In this document: in pieces, positions 32,507 through 41,557 of the stretch | Position numbering within the stretch: position 1 is the stretch's first letter | Layout: every line of letters starts with the position of its first letter | Assembly: GCA_949299185.1 (NCBI GenBank) | Contig: CASFZR010000004.1 | Location: forward strand, 1 to 64,000 | Source: an uncultured Spirochaetales bacterium | GTDB lineage: Bacteria; Spirochaetota; Spirochaetia; Sphaerochaetales; Sphaerochaetaceae | Direction: 5' to 3' | DNA length: 64,000 nt | Program-made: the position numbers and the translations under genes | Notes under the pieces: model-generated | What the model saw: the letters and a program-made list of their open reading frames with translations, nothing else | Database searches by the model: none | Told to the model about the DNA's origin: nothing

Positions 32507-34444
32507 ATGGCCGAAGAAGCCGTCGTCCAGACTCAGGAACCTGAAAAGAAGAAGGAAGGCCTGGCTCTCACAATCGATAGGATCACATATGTGGTCGCAG
32601 TCATCATGGGTATCTACCATCTCGTGGCTGCTAACTTCACGATATTCCAGGCTGGACAGCATATAAACATCCACCTGACGCTCTCGCTCATCATCGTCTG
32701 CCTGCAGGGGATGAAGCTCAAGAACAACAAGATAGGCATCCGTGACATCCTGCTCTTGGTCATGCTGGCCGCCAGCATCATCACGGGCGTGTATATACAC
32801 TTCCATTACACGCAGTTCATGACAGCGTTCGGAACGCCTCCGATGAACAAGGTCCTCAGCGGACTGAGCATGCTCATCCTCATCATGATCGCGACGAAGA
32901 TGACCTGGGGACTCGTCATCCCTATCATCGCCGTCATCGCGCTGCTGTATGGCTACTTCGGACCGTATCTTCCTGATCCGTTCTTCCATGCAGGCCTCTC
33001 GTTCCCGCGCCTTATCACATACGTGACGACGAACTTCGATGGTATCTACGGCATGCTCGCGTCTGTCAGCGCCTATACGATCGTCCTCTTCACGATCTTC
33101 GGTGGTATGCTTGATGCCTTCGGCGCCATCAACGCCATCATGAGCGTCGCGATGAAGGTCGGAAGCAAGGTGCGTTCCGGTACTGCTCAGGTCACGATCA
33201 TCTCTGCAGGCCTTATCGGCATGATCAGCGGAAGCGTCGCGGCCAACATCACGCTCACTGGCTCTGTATGTATGCCTCTGATGCTCAAGAAGGGATATAG
33301 CAAGGAGTTCACCGCCGCTACCGAGGCCGCTGCCTCTACCGGTGGAGCCATCCTGCCTCCTGTCATGAACGCCGCGGCATTCATCATCGCGTCGTGGACG
33401 GGTATCCCGTACATCAACCTCGTGTTCATCGGCTTCACGCCGGCACTGCTTTACTACTTCGGTATCATGCTCAGCGCTTATATCAGGACACTGAAGATGG
33501 GTGATGAGGATTTCAAGCAGGAGATGATGCCTGAGTTCAAGAGTTCGTTCGTCAGCCTCCTCGTCTTCCTCGTGCCTCTCGTGGTCCTGGTCGGCCTGAT
33601 GGTCATGGGTGAGAGTGCCCAGAAGGCGCTTGTCTACTCGATCCTCTGCATGCTCGTGGTAGGACTTGTACAGCAGTTCCTGGAGAAGGAGGAGAATCCT
33701 CTCAAGTCCTTCATCGTCAAGATCTGCAATGGTCTCGACAATGGCGCAAGGACCTGTGCCTCCATCGCCATGGTCATGGCCTGCATGGGTATCGTAGTCG
33801 TCATGATGACCTCCACTGGACTGTCATCGAAGATCAGCCAGTTCGCGCTCTCGCTCGCCGGCGACAACCTCCTTATCCTGGCTATCGTAATCGCTATCAC
33901 ATGTACGCTCTTCGGAATGGGCATGCCTTCTGGATCTGCATATGTCCTTGCAGCCCTCCTTGGCGCGCCTGCCCTTATCTCCTTCGGTGTTCCTGTGGTC
34001 GTGGCACACTTCTTCGTGTTCTATTTTGCGGAGATGAGCGCACTCACACCGCCTGTTGCTATCGGAGGACTTGTTGCATCCGGTCTTATCGGAGCGAACT
34101 TCCTTAAGACGTGTCTGATAGGTATGCGCCTTGCAATCATGGGATTCGTCATTCCGTTCCTTTTCCTCTACAGGCCTGAGCTCCTGCTGCAGGGAACCGC
34201 TGGTCAGTGGGCATGGGCGGTACTGATGCTCATCGCGTTCCTCTTCTGCTTCATAAGCGCGATCGAGGGATACCTGAGGACGAAGTTCTCGATCTTCGAG
34301 AGGATCATCGCTATCGTCGGAGCCATCGGGCTTCTTGTCCCTGTCTATGTCTTCGACTTCATCGGACTGGCCTGCTTCATCGTGCTTCTGGTATCCCAGA
34401 TCATCAAGTCCAGGAAGCAGGGACCGGCAGTCAAGGCTGCCTGA
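32507..34444 (+). CDS. TRAP transporter fused permease (4TM + 12TM), TAXI-associated
   Basis: 645-residue inner-membrane protein joining the small DctQ-like and large DctM-like subunits, as is usual in TAXI-type TRAP systems. Four hydrophobic segments lie in the first 180 residues, then the DctM domain with motifs GMISGSVAANITLTGSVCMPLMLKKGY-type, EAAASTGGAILPPVMNAAAFI and FGMGMPSGSAYVLAALLGAPAL. A soluble charged N terminus (EEAVVQTQEPEKKKEG) precedes the first helix. ACAGGAGG-type ribosome site. Imports the ligand bound by the preceding receptor. Confidence 0.95.
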   Translation: MAEEAVVQTQEPEKKKEGLALTIDRITYVVAVIMGIYHLVAANFTIFQAGQHINIHLTLSLIIVCLQGMKLKNNKIGIRDILLLVMLAASIITGVYIHFHYTQFMTAFGTPPMNKVLSGLSMLILIMIATKMTWGLVIPIIAVIALLYGYFGPYLPDPFFHAGLSFPRLITYVTTNFDGIYGMLASVSAYTIVLFTIFGGMLDAFGAINAIMSVAMKVGSKVRSGTAQVTIISAGLIGMISGSVAANITLTGSVCMPLMLKKGYSKEFTAATEAAASTGGAILPPVMNAAAFIIASWTGIPYINLVFIGFTPALLYYFGIMLSAYIRTLKMGDEDFKQEMMPEFKSSFVSLLVFLVPLVVLVGLMVMGESAQKALVYSILCMLVVGLVQQFLEKEENPLKSFIVKICNGLDNGARTCASIAMVMACMGIVVVMMTSTGLSSKISQFALSLAGDNLLILAIVIAITCTLFGMGMPSGSAYVLAALLGAPALISFGVPVVVAHFFVFYFAEMSALTPPVAIGGLVASGLIGANFLKTCLIGMRLAIMGFVIPFLFLYRPELLLQGTAGQWAWAVLMLIAFLFCFISAIEGYLRTKFSIFERIIAIVGAIGLLVPVYVFDFIGLACFIVLLVSQIIKSRKQGPAVKAA

Positions 34445-34456
34445 TCGGAGGTAGAT

Positions 34457-35668
34457 ATGGCTAAGACCGTAGTCCTATGCTCGACGATGGACACCAAGGC
34501 CAACGAGGCGCTCTTCTTCAAGAAGGAGATGGAGGCTAAGGGGCTGACGGTCTGTATCGTGGACATGGGAATGAGCCGTCCAAGCCCGGAAGGCGTTGCC
34601 GTGACGCAGGCCGAGGTGGCAGGGGAGAACCTCGATAGGATCCTCAGCTCCAAGGTCCGCAGCGAGGCGATCGGAATGATGACGAGCGGTCTCAAGCGCG
34701 TGGTAAGGGAACTCTACGACAACGGCGGTCTCGACGCCATCGTGTCGCTGGGTGGATCCGGCGGAACCACCATGGCTTCTGCTGCCATGCACACGCTCCC
34801 GATCGGAGTGCCTAAGCTCATCGTCACGACGATGGCATCCGGCAACACCCTGCCGTACGTCCAGGGGGAGGATATCCTCCTCCTGAATCCGGTGGTGGAT
34901 GTGCAGAACCTCAACTTCCTCACGCGCTTCATGCTCTCTCAGGCCGCATCCATCATAAGCGGTATGCTCGATACGAAGCCTCTTGAGAAGGGTGGGCAGA
35001 AGAAGGCCGTCGCCATTACATGCTTCGGTGTCACCACGCCATGCGTGGACAGGCTTTCCGCGCGTCTGGAGGCTCTGGGCTATGAGGTCCTGATCTTCCA
35101 TGCCAGAGGCATCTCAGGTGGCAAGATCATGGAGAAGATGATCCGCGAGGGCTACTTCGCGGGAGCCCTGGATATAACGACGACGGAGGTGATCGACGAG
35201 GTTGCCGGAGGTATATATCCAGTAGGAGAGGAAAGGCTCCGCGGCGCGGTGGAGAAGGGTATCCCATACATCGTGGTTCCTGGAGCGCTTGAGATGATAA
35301 ACCTCGGCACGGAGGACTCCCTTACCGACGCCCAGAAGGCTAGGACGCTCTATAAGCATAGTCCGGCCTCGGTGAAGATGAGGGCAGACATTGCGGACAT
35401 GAAGGCCGCGGCGAGGCTCTTCGCCGAGCGTCTGAATCCATCCCAGCCAGGACTGACCGAGGTGATCATCCCGACCCGTGGCTTCGATAACGTCGATTCA
35501 GAGGGAAAGGTGTTCTGGGATCCTGCGGCCGACAAGGCATTCGCCGATGAGCTTGAGGGTCATATAGGAAAGAACGTCGCCGTCGAGAAGATCGACAGGC
35601 ACATCAATGATGAGGATTTCGCGGAGGCGGTGCTGGCGCGGTTCCTCGATCTGATGGAAAGGAGATGA
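34457..35668 (+). CDS. UPF0261 / Tm-1-like ATP-binding protein
   Basis: 403 residues. Motifs: STMDTKANEALFFKKEMEAKG near the N terminus, VSLGGSGGTTMASAAMHTLPIGVPKLIV (about 95-122), TTMASGNTLPYV and LNPVVDVQNLN, then AITCFGVTTPCVD at the start of the second half. This is the UPF0261 family, homologous to the N-terminal ATP-binding domain of the tomato Tm-1 resistance protein. No enzymatic activity is established for the bacterial family. Twelve bases after the TRAP permease gene, GGAGG before ATG. Its stop is one base from the start of the TIM-barrel gene, which corresponds to the second half of Tm-1. Confidence 0.88.
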   Translation: MAKTVVLCSTMDTKANEALFFKKEMEAKGLTVCIVDMGMSRPSPEGVAVTQAEVAGENLDRILSSKVRSEAIGMMTSGLKRVVRELYDNGGLDAIVSLGGSGGTTMASAAMHTLPIGVPKLIVTTMASGNTLPYVQGEDILLLNPVVDVQNLNFLTRFMLSQAASIISGMLDTKPLEKGGQKKAVAITCFGVTTPCVDRLSARLEALGYEVLIFHARGISGGKIMEKMIREGYFAGALDITTTEVIDEVAGGIYPVGEERLRGAVEKGIPYIVVPGALEMINLGTEDSLTDAQKARTLYKHSPASVKMRADIADMKAAARLFAERLNPSQPGLTEVIIPTRGFDNVDSEGKVFWDPAADKAFADELEGHIGKNVAVEKIDRHINDEDFAEAVLARFLDLMERR

Positions 35669-35669
35669 A

Positions 35670-36497
35670 ATGAGATTCGATCGTGAAGAGGTCATCAAGA
35701 ACCTCAATGCATGCATAGATAGCGGTAAGCTCGTACTTGCCGCCGCTGCCGGAAACGGCCTGATGGCCCGTGTTGAGGAGAAGGCCGGTGCGGACCTGAT
35801 CATCGTCTACAACTCCGGACAGTATAGGATGAACGGTATCGCGAGCATCGCGGGAAACCTGCCGATAGGGGATGCCAACCAGATCGTCTATGATATGGGC
35901 AAGTACCAGATTCTGAACATGGCGAAGAAGACGCCTGTCGTCGCTGGTATCTATGGCGTCGATCCGACCAGGGACATGGAGGAGTTCCTCACATCCCTCA
36001 AGACGATCGGCTACAGCGGCGTGATAAACTTCCCGACGATCGGAAAGCTCTCGGGGCCGATCAGGCAGGAGCTGGAGCAGGTCAACCTCGGCTTCAAGAG
36101 GGAGGTCGAGAGCCTCGTGCTTGCCAAGAAGCTCGGCTTCTTCACCATGGCCTACTGCTATAACCCGGAAGAGGCCGTGATACTAGCCGAGTCCGATATA
36201 GATATCATCGTGTCCCATGTCGGACTTACGGCAGGCGGGGACGTGGGAGTGACGAAGGTCAGCCCCCTCGATGCCGCTATCGAGAAGACGGAGGCGATAC
36301 TCTCCGCAGCCAAGAAGGTGAAGCCTAGCATCATAACGATGTGCCATGGCGGCCCGATCGTCTCACCTGATGACGTGAGGAAGGTCGTCGAGAAGACGAT
36401 AGCCGTCGGCTTCGTCGCAGCCAGCAGCGTTGAGAGGCTTCCCGTGGAAGGAGCTGTCTCTGAGATCGTGAAGGACCTGAAGTCGATTACCCTTTAA
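35670..36497 (+). CDS. TIM-barrel protein (Tm-1 C-terminal-like / PEP-hydrolase family)
   Basis: 275-residue TIM barrel. Motifs: LVLAAAAGNGLMARVEEKAGADLIIVYNSG (about 20-50), INFPTIGKLSGPIRQELE, MAYCYNPEEAVILAESDIDIIVSHVGLTAGGDVG and IITMCHGGPI. The family is annotated as phosphoenolpyruvate hydrolase-like and equals the C-terminal domain of plant Tm-1. The pairing with UPF0261, one base away, suggests the two products work as one complex on the imported compound. GGAGATGAA before the start. Function unknown. Confidence 0.85.
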   Translation: MRFDREEVIKNLNACIDSGKLVLAAAAGNGLMARVEEKAGADLIIVYNSGQYRMNGIASIAGNLPIGDANQIVYDMGKYQILNMAKKTPVVAGIYGVDPTRDMEEFLTSLKTIGYSGVINFPTIGKLSGPIRQELEQVNLGFKREVESLVLAKKLGFFTMAYCYNPEEAVILAESDIDIIVSHVGLTAGGDVGVTKVSPLDAAIEKTEAILSAAKKVKPSIITMCHGGPIVSPDDVRKVVEKTIAVGFVAASSVERLPVEGAVSEIVKDLKSITL

Positions 36498-36507
36498 GGA
36501 CCCTGCT

Positions 36508-37890
36508 ATGAAGAGAAGATCGATAGTCTTCTATCTGCTCCTGCTTCTGGTGCTGGTGACGGGCTTATCTGCAGAAAGGATAAGCCTGGCCATCCAGTTC
36601 GGAGGCGGGGCTGAAGGCCTTATCGCCATTGCATTGCTGATCTATGCCGTCGTGAGCTGGTGCTTCCAGCTCGCGCCGATGTCCGTAGTCTCTCTCTCGC
36701 TGCTTATCCTCATACCGCTCTTCGGGCTTATGGGGTTCTCGGACGCGGTGAAGGCGAGCTTCGGCGACAGCACGTTCGTGTTCTTCCTGGGAGTGTTGCT
36801 GCTTGGAAGCGCGTTCCAGAAGACGGCGCTCGGAAAGCGCATCGCCGTGCTGATATTCAGTATCTTCGGCAATAGGCCCCGTCAGGTGCTACTCGGTCTT
36901 ATGCTGGCAGGGACGCTCCTTGCCATGTGGGTCACGGAGGTAGCCGCCGCCGCGATAATCTTCCCGCTGGCGTCAGCTATCCTCAGCCAGGCAGAGGGCA
37001 GGGCCGATTATAAGCAGCTTGCCCGGACGCTCATGATAGGAGTAGCCTGGGGGCCTGCGTTCGGCGGTGTCGCGACGCCTATCGCCACAGGTTCCAATCT
37101 CGTTGCCGTCACGTACCTTGAGCAGTATGCCGGCGTATCCATAAGCTTCGGCCATTGGATGCTTATCGGCGTGCCTATCGCCCTGACGCTCCTTGTCGCG
37201 GGGTGGTTCATACTGTCTCGGGAGATCAGCGATCCGACTCCGCTTGCCATCGATAGCTCACTGCCTCCATTCGGCAGGCAGGAGGGCTTCCTACTCGCGG
37301 ATTTCGTCCTCGCGATGATCCTCTGGGTACTTGGCTCTGTGATAGGGATATCGAGCCACATGGTCGCGCTCTTTGCCGCCGTGATCCTCTTCTTCCCCGG
37401 CATCGACGTGATGAGCTGGAAGGACTCGATCAAGAGCATCAACTGGGATTCGATCATCCTCATATGCAGTGGTCTTCTGCTGGGGAATGTGCTGTTCTCG
37501 ACAGGCGTCGCGGAGTGGATGGCCAATATCCTCTTCGTTCCGTCGCTGCTGCGGTCAAACGTGTTCATCCGCGTGTTCTACATCGTTATCACGGTATCCG
37601 TGCTGAAGATCATGTTCAGCAGCAATACCGTCGCCGGCATCCTCCTTGTCCCGATAATGATCACGCTATCGTTCTCACTTGGCATGGACTCCTGGTCGCT
37701 TGTCGCTCCCTGCATATTCTCCGCGGCTCTCGCGTTCATCGTGGTGACATCCAGCCCTGTGAACGTGATCCCGTTCTCATCCGGAGCGTTCACCCCTGGG
37801 GATCTGGCGAAGAGGGGAGTCGTGATGACACTCGCCGCCGCTGTGATAATAGCCGTCTGGCTGGGCTTCTCCTCGCTCTTCGGGCTTTAA
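36508..37890 (+). CDS. DASS/SLC13-family anion permease
   Basis: 460-residue membrane protein with about 12 helices of the divalent anion:sodium symporter family. Substrate/cation motifs of the two inverted repeats: MWVTEVAAAAIIFPL and GVATPIATGSNLVAV in the first half, FSSNTVAGILLVPIMI and VVTSSPVNVIPFSSGAFTPGD in the second. Typical substrates are di- and tricarboxylates or sulfate. Last gene of the operon, 10 bases after the TIM-barrel gene; it may export a product or provide a second uptake route alongside the TRAP system. Confidence 0.88.
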   Translation: MKRRSIVFYLLLLLVLVTGLSAERISLAIQFGGGAEGLIAIALLIYAVVSWCFQLAPMSVVSLSLLILIPLFGLMGFSDAVKASFGDSTFVFFLGVLLLGSAFQKTALGKRIAVLIFSIFGNRPRQVLLGLMLAGTLLAMWVTEVAAAAIIFPLASAILSQAEGRADYKQLARTLMIGVAWGPAFGGVATPIATGSNLVAVTYLEQYAGVSISFGHWMLIGVPIALTLLVAGWFILSREISDPTPLAIDSSLPPFGRQEGFLLADFVLAMILWVLGSVIGISSHMVALFAAVILFFPGIDVMSWKDSIKSINWDSIILICSGLLLGNVLFSTGVAEWMANILFVPSLLRSNVFIRVFYIVITVSVLKIMFSSNTVAGILLVPIMITLSFSLGMDSWSLVAPCIFSAALAFIVVTSSPVNVIPFSSGAFTPGDLAKRGVVMTLAAAVIIAVWLGFSSLFGL

Positions 37891-37895
37891 AAGAT

Positions 37896-37925
37896 AAGGC
37901 AGGCATCGCTGCCTGCCGCTTCTTG
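37896..37925. terminator. Bidirectional terminator between the DASS gene and hpf
   Basis: GGCAGGCA (37898-37905), TCGC loop, TGCCTGCC (37910-37917); followed by GCTTCTT on the plus strand and TTATCTTTT on the minus strand, so it can end both transcripts. Confidence 0.8.
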
Positions 37926-37939
37926 CGATAGACGATGGC

Positions 37940-38236
37940 TTAGATGCCCATCGTCTTTTCCTTCTCCTTCTTTGCAGCCGCCTGTATCTTATCGGCAATC
38001 AGCTCGATGCCTTCATGTAGCTCGTAGGAATCCTGTGAGACGACCTTCTCCTTCTTCCAGGAGAAGTGCAGCGTCGCATCTATGTGGAATCCGATGCCTT
38101 TCGACTCCTTCCTTGCCACGATATCGAGATCCTGCAGGTAGTCATCTGCGAATCCTAGCTTCTTCAGCTTCTTGTCAAGGAATTCCCTATCCTCATCGTC
38201 TGGGGTGAATCCTATACCTCTGAATGTCAGATTCAT
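37940..38236 (-). CDS. hpf: Ribosome hibernation promoting factor (short form)
   Basis: 98 residues; beta-alpha-beta-beta-beta-alpha fold typical of HPF/YfiA (MNLTFRGIGFTPDDEDREFLDKKLKKL; DIVARKES; GFHIDATLHFSW; DSYELHEGIELIADKIQAAAKKEKEK). Binds the 30S decoding site and inactivates ribosomes in poor growth. It has its own promoter in the 76 bases after rpoN (TATAAT on the minus strand at 38264-38259) and an AAGGAGG site. The rpoN-hpf order is widely conserved. Confidence 0.9.
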   Translation of the reverse strand: MNLTFRGIGFTPDDEDREFLDKKLKKLGFADDYLQDLDIVARKESKGIGFHIDATLHFSWKKEKVVSQDSYELHEGIELIADKIQAAAKKEKEKTMGI

Positions 38237-38258
38237 GGCGTTCCTCCTTGTTGCTTAG

Positions 38259-38264
38259 ATTATA
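38259..38264 (-). promoter_or_regulatory. hpf promoter -10
   Basis: TATAAT on the minus strand, 23 bases before the hpf ATG, with AAGGAGG in the short leader. It allows expression independent of rpoN. Confidence 0.5.
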
Positions 38265-38312
38265 ACCCAGCTTTTCCGGGAGTACAAAAGGAATCGTAGT
38301 GTACGGGGTCTA

Positions 38313-39686
38313 TCATCGGGCCCTGTCGAATGATGAGTCTATATCCAGTTCCTTGCGGTACTTAGCGACGGTGCGTCTGGCGGCCTTTATGCCACGCTCG
38401 GCAAGCATGTCGCTGATCTTCTGGTCAGAGAGGGCCTTTCCCGTGTCATTGTCTTCGATGATCTTCCGGATGATCTCCTTCACCGCATTCTTCGAGTAGT
38501 TCTCATCTCCCGATGATGATACCTGGCTGGAGAAGAGCATCCTGATAGGATAGATGCCGAAATCAGTGTCGACGTACTTGGAGGCGGCCAGCCGGCTCAC
38601 CGTCGCCTCATGGACGCCTATGGCGTCTGCGGCCTCCTTCATCGTCAGAGCCTTCAGGAACACCGGTCCGCTGGTGAAGAAATCATGCTGGCGTTCCATC
38701 AGGAACGATCCGAGGCGCAGCAGGGCGGAGCTTCTGGCGTCGATCTGGTTCTTCAGCGATACCGCGCTCGCGATCTTCTCCTTCAGGTACCTTGCCGCTT
38801 CCTTGCCCTCTGGCGTCCTATCCTTCTTCAGCTCCTCCTGCATCCTCTCGTAGCTACTATCGATCTCCAGGAGGGGAATCGCATCACGATTCAGCGATAG
38901 CGTGAGGACTCCGTCTATGGTCTTTATCGACAGCTCAGGCACGACGAGGTTGTCATACTCGCTGCTGTATTCGCGGCCGGGGAAGGGCGTGAGCGTCTTC
39001 AGGAACACGACGAAGGCCTCGACATCCTCCCTTTCGACACCGAGTGCCTTGGCTATCGTGTCGATCTTTCCCGCGCGGAGGTTATCAAGCTGCGTGTCGA
39101 CAAGCTGGCTGAACTGCCTCAGCTCATCCCCCTTCATGCCCTTTGCCTCGGCCTGAAGCACCAGGCTTTCCTTCCAGTCGGAGGCTCCGACGCCGGAGGG
39201 ATCGAGGGAACGCACGGCATTAAGGGCATCATCGAGAAACGGCTTCTCGTCATCTGGGAGCAGTGACTCCGGATCGGGGCCCAGGAAGCCATTGCGATCC
39301 ATCGCGGTTATGAGCGTCGATGCGGCCTTGCTTACATTATCAGGAAGAGAGAGCATCCCGAGTTCCTTCAGTAGATGCTTCTTCAGGTCCTCCTTCTCTC
39401 CGACCATGCCTTCTATCCAGTTGGGCCTTTCCTCATCGCTGTCATAAGGTTCGCTGTCTGAGTAGCTGTCGCTTCTATCGGTCGCGCTCCTGTATCGCTG
39501 TGAGAGGCTGTCATATGAGGCATCCTTGTCGTGGAGGATCATGACAGGATTGGTCTCCGCTTCCTTCTCGACCTTTTCCTTAAGCTCCTGGGAGGAGAGG
39601 GTAAGCGTCTCCATGGTCTGCAGCAGCTGCGCGTTGATCTTCAGCTGCTGCTGCATGGAGATATCCAGTCCCAGCCTCTGGTTCAT
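38313..39686 (-). CDS. rpoN: RNA polymerase sigma-54 factor
   Basis: 457 residues. Region I is glutamine-rich (GLDISMQQQLKINAQLLQTMETLTLSSQELKEKVEKE), followed by an acidic/serine-rich region II, core-binding region III, a helix-turn-helix (MKEAADAIGVHEATVSRLAASKYV) and the RpoN box ARRTVAKYRKELDI that recognises the -24 element. ATG 39686 overlaps the lptB stop (TGATG) and follows AAGGAGG; GTG 39689 is too close to that site. It fits functionally with the PrpR-type activator and -24/-12 promoter 7 kb away. Confidence 0.96.
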   Translation of the reverse strand: MNQRLGLDISMQQQLKINAQLLQTMETLTLSSQELKEKVEKEAETNPVMILHDKDASYDSLSQRYRSATDRSDSYSDSEPYDSDEERPNWIEGMVGEKEDLKKHLLKELGMLSLPDNVSKAASTLITAMDRNGFLGPDPESLLPDDEKPFLDDALNAVRSLDPSGVGASDWKESLVLQAEAKGMKGDELRQFSQLVDTQLDNLRAGKIDTIAKALGVEREDVEAFVVFLKTLTPFPGREYSSEYDNLVVPELSIKTIDGVLTLSLNRDAIPLLEIDSSYERMQEELKKDRTPEGKEAARYLKEKIASAVSLKNQIDARSSALLRLGSFLMERQHDFFTSGPVFLKALTMKEAADAIGVHEATVSRLAASKYVDTDFGIYPIRMLFSSQVSSSGDENYSKNAVKEIIRKIIEDNDTGKALSDQKISDMLAERGIKAARRTVAKYRKELDIDSSFDRAR

Positions 39687-40417
39687 CACTCCTCCTTGTC
39701 GAAATCCCTGCCGAAATAGATCTCCCTGGCTCTCTCGTTATTGAGCAGCTCTTCCTTCGTTCCCGAGACGAGGATCTCTCCCTCCGAGATGATGTGGGCG
39801 GTCGTGGTTATCTCAAGCGTATCACGCACGTTATGGTCTGTAAGCAGTATGCCGATCCCGTTATCCGCAAGCCGCCTGATGATCTGCTTGATCTCATAGA
39901 CGGCCTTTGGGTCGATTCCCGCGAATGGCTCATCAAGAAGCAGGAACTTAGGGCTGGTGGCAAGCGCCCTCGCGATCTCCGTCCTGCGCCTCTCTCCGCC
40001 AGAGAGCGTGTATCCATACTGCTTGCGTACCTTATCGATGCCGAATTCGGATATAAGGCGCTCAAGCATATCAGAGCGTTCGGAGCGGGAGAGCCCCTTC
40101 TGTGTCTCAAGTACCAGACGGATGTTGTCCTCCACGGAGAGCTTGCGGAAGATCGAGGCCTCCTGAGGCAGGTACGCAAGCCCGAGCCGCGAGCGCTTAT
40201 GCATCGGCATCTGCGTTATGTCCGTGCCATCGATAAGCACATGGCCGCCATTGGCCTTTATGAAGCCTACGATCATATAGAACGATGTCGTCTTTCCCGC
40301 GCCGTTCGGTCCTAGCAGCCCTGTTATATCACCAGAGGACATCGAGAAGGTTACGTTCTTGACTACGTGCTTCTTCCCATAGAACTTGGAGAGGTTCTCT
40401 GCGCTCAGCTCAGCCAT
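39686..40417 (-). CDS. lptB: LPS export ABC transporter ATP-binding protein
   Basis: 243 residues. Walker A GPNGAGKTT, signature LSGGERRRTEIARAL, Walker B FLLLDEPFAGIDP and H-loop LLTDHNV identify LptB, which powers extraction of lipopolysaccharide from the inner membrane through LptFG. Overlaps lptA by eight bases. Presence of lptA, lptB and lptC implies an outer membrane with an LPS-like or related glycolipid, notable because several spirochaetes lack LPS. Confidence 0.95.
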   Translation of the reverse strand: MAELSAENLSKFYGKKHVVKNVTFSMSSGDITGLLGPNGAGKTTSFYMIVGFIKANGGHVLIDGTDITQMPMHKRSRLGLAYLPQEASIFRKLSVEDNIRLVLETQKGLSRSERSDMLERLISEFGIDKVRKQYGYTLSGGERRRTEIARALATSPKFLLLDEPFAGIDPKAVYEIKQIIRRLADNGIGILLTDHNVRDTLEITTTAHIISEGEILVSGTKEELLNNERAREIYFGRDFDKEE

Positions 40418-41036
40418 TTATGTTTCCTCTGATCCTTCCTTCAAGCGTGATGGAGTCCGTGTTGAGGTCGACCCTGATCACCTCCGCGCCGTACTCATCT
40501 CCGTCCCAGTATACCGTGGCGGCACCTCTCAGCTCCAGGCTGTTCTCCTCCCTGGAGAAGACTACGCTCTCCGCCTGGCACCTCATTATACCACTGTCGG
40601 TATCCTTAAGAAGCATGACGTTCTTATCGAGCTGCAGGCGCTCCTCATCGAGCCTGTACTCAAGCGACGCCCCGGTCGCAGAGACCACGTTGACGGTGTC
40701 CTCTATCTCATACCACGTGGAGATGAGGATGCGCTCCTCCTCCCTGTCGTAGTAGACGCTCTCGGTCTCTATCGAGATGCCTCTCTCCTCATCGGCTATC
40801 ATGGCGTGGCCTGAGCATTCGACCCTCGTCCATCCCTCGCCTGAGAGGGTTATGGTATCAGCGGATATCCTCATCGAGCCGACATCCACGCTCGCTCCAT
40901 CCGAGAGTACCACATTCTCGCGGCCTTCCCTGAGGACTATCGAGCTACTGCCTCCGTTGAATGATATAGTATCATCAGCTGCCACCGTCGACAGCAATGC
41001 CATGGAGAGGGTAAGGATCAAAATCATTCTTCTCAT
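40410..41036 (-). CDS. lptA: LptA/OstA-like periplasmic protein
   Basis: 208 residues with signal peptide (MILILTLSMALLSTVAA). The mature part repeats short beta strands of the OstA type (NVVLSDGASVDVGSMRISADTITLSG; GISIETESVYYDREEERILIST; AESVVFSREENSLELRGAATVYWDG), forming the beta-jellyroll bridge for LPS. Divergent; identified mainly by pattern and position between lptC and lptB. Confidence 0.8.
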   Translation of the reverse strand: MRRMILILTLSMALLSTVAADDTISFNGGSSSIVLREGRENVVLSDGASVDVGSMRISADTITLSGEGWTRVECSGHAMIADEERGISIETESVYYDREEERILISTWYEIEDTVNVVSATGASLEYRLDEERLQLDKNVMLLKDTDSGIMRCQAESVVFSREENSLELRGAATVYWDGDEYGAEVIRVDLNTDSITLEGRIRGNING

Positions 41037-41557
41037 ATCGCGAAAATTCCCTCCTCGATGCTCTGGAACGAGTATGCGTCTTCCCGGAGATCTCCTTTGA
41101 ATCCTCTTCCGCGGAACTCTCCGTCATCTGATCTGACATATACGCTGCCTTCTGCTTCTACCTCTTCCGTGGAACTGCTGAATGACAGGGCCTCTGCCTC
41201 TATGAGCATCCCGTTCCGTCTCTGTTCAAGCCTTACGCTTCCCGAGAGATCCATCGATCTCGTTCCTGTGTCTATATCCGCATGATCGGCGCGGCCTTCA
41301 AGGGTCACGTTCCCCTCGCTGTCATACTGCACGAAGCTCATGTCCTCTGCTGTCGCTCTCTCGTCGGCGCTGTAGAACGTCATGCGGCTGCTGGTGATGA
41401 ATATCGGCTCCTCGCCGCTCTGCCCGAGGGTGTATCTGGCTCCTTCCAGGATGATGTCCGGAACCTTGGCCTTTTCGCTCCTCTCGCCATCATCGGTGAC
41501 GAATGAGCATGATGCGAGGAGTATCGACAGAAGCAGCAGGGGGAGGGCCTTCCTCAT
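41033..41557 (-). CDS. lptC: LptC-like lipoprotein
   Basis: 174 residues beginning with a lipoprotein signal (LLLLSILLASC; lipobox LASC, Cys17). Beta-rich body (ITSSRMTFYSADERATAEDMSFVQYDSEGNVTLEGRADHADIDTGTRSMDLSGSV) as in LptC/YrbK. A lipid anchor instead of the E. coli single transmembrane helix. Overlaps lptA and the RseC-like gene by four bases each. Confidence 0.8.
   Translation of the reverse strand: MRKALPLLLLSILLASCSFVTDDGERSEKAKVPDIILEGARYTLGQSGEEPIFITSSRMTFYSADERATAEDMSFVQYDSEGNVTLEGRADHADIDTGTRSMDLSGSVRLEQRRNGMLIEAEALSFSSSTEEVEAEGSVYVRSDDGEFRGRGFKGDLREDAYSFQSIEEGIFAI

Noticed and set aside
34475..35101. 208-codon minus-strand frame opposite the UPF0261 gene
   Set aside because: Histidine- and arginine-rich shadow of a conserved family in a tight operon.
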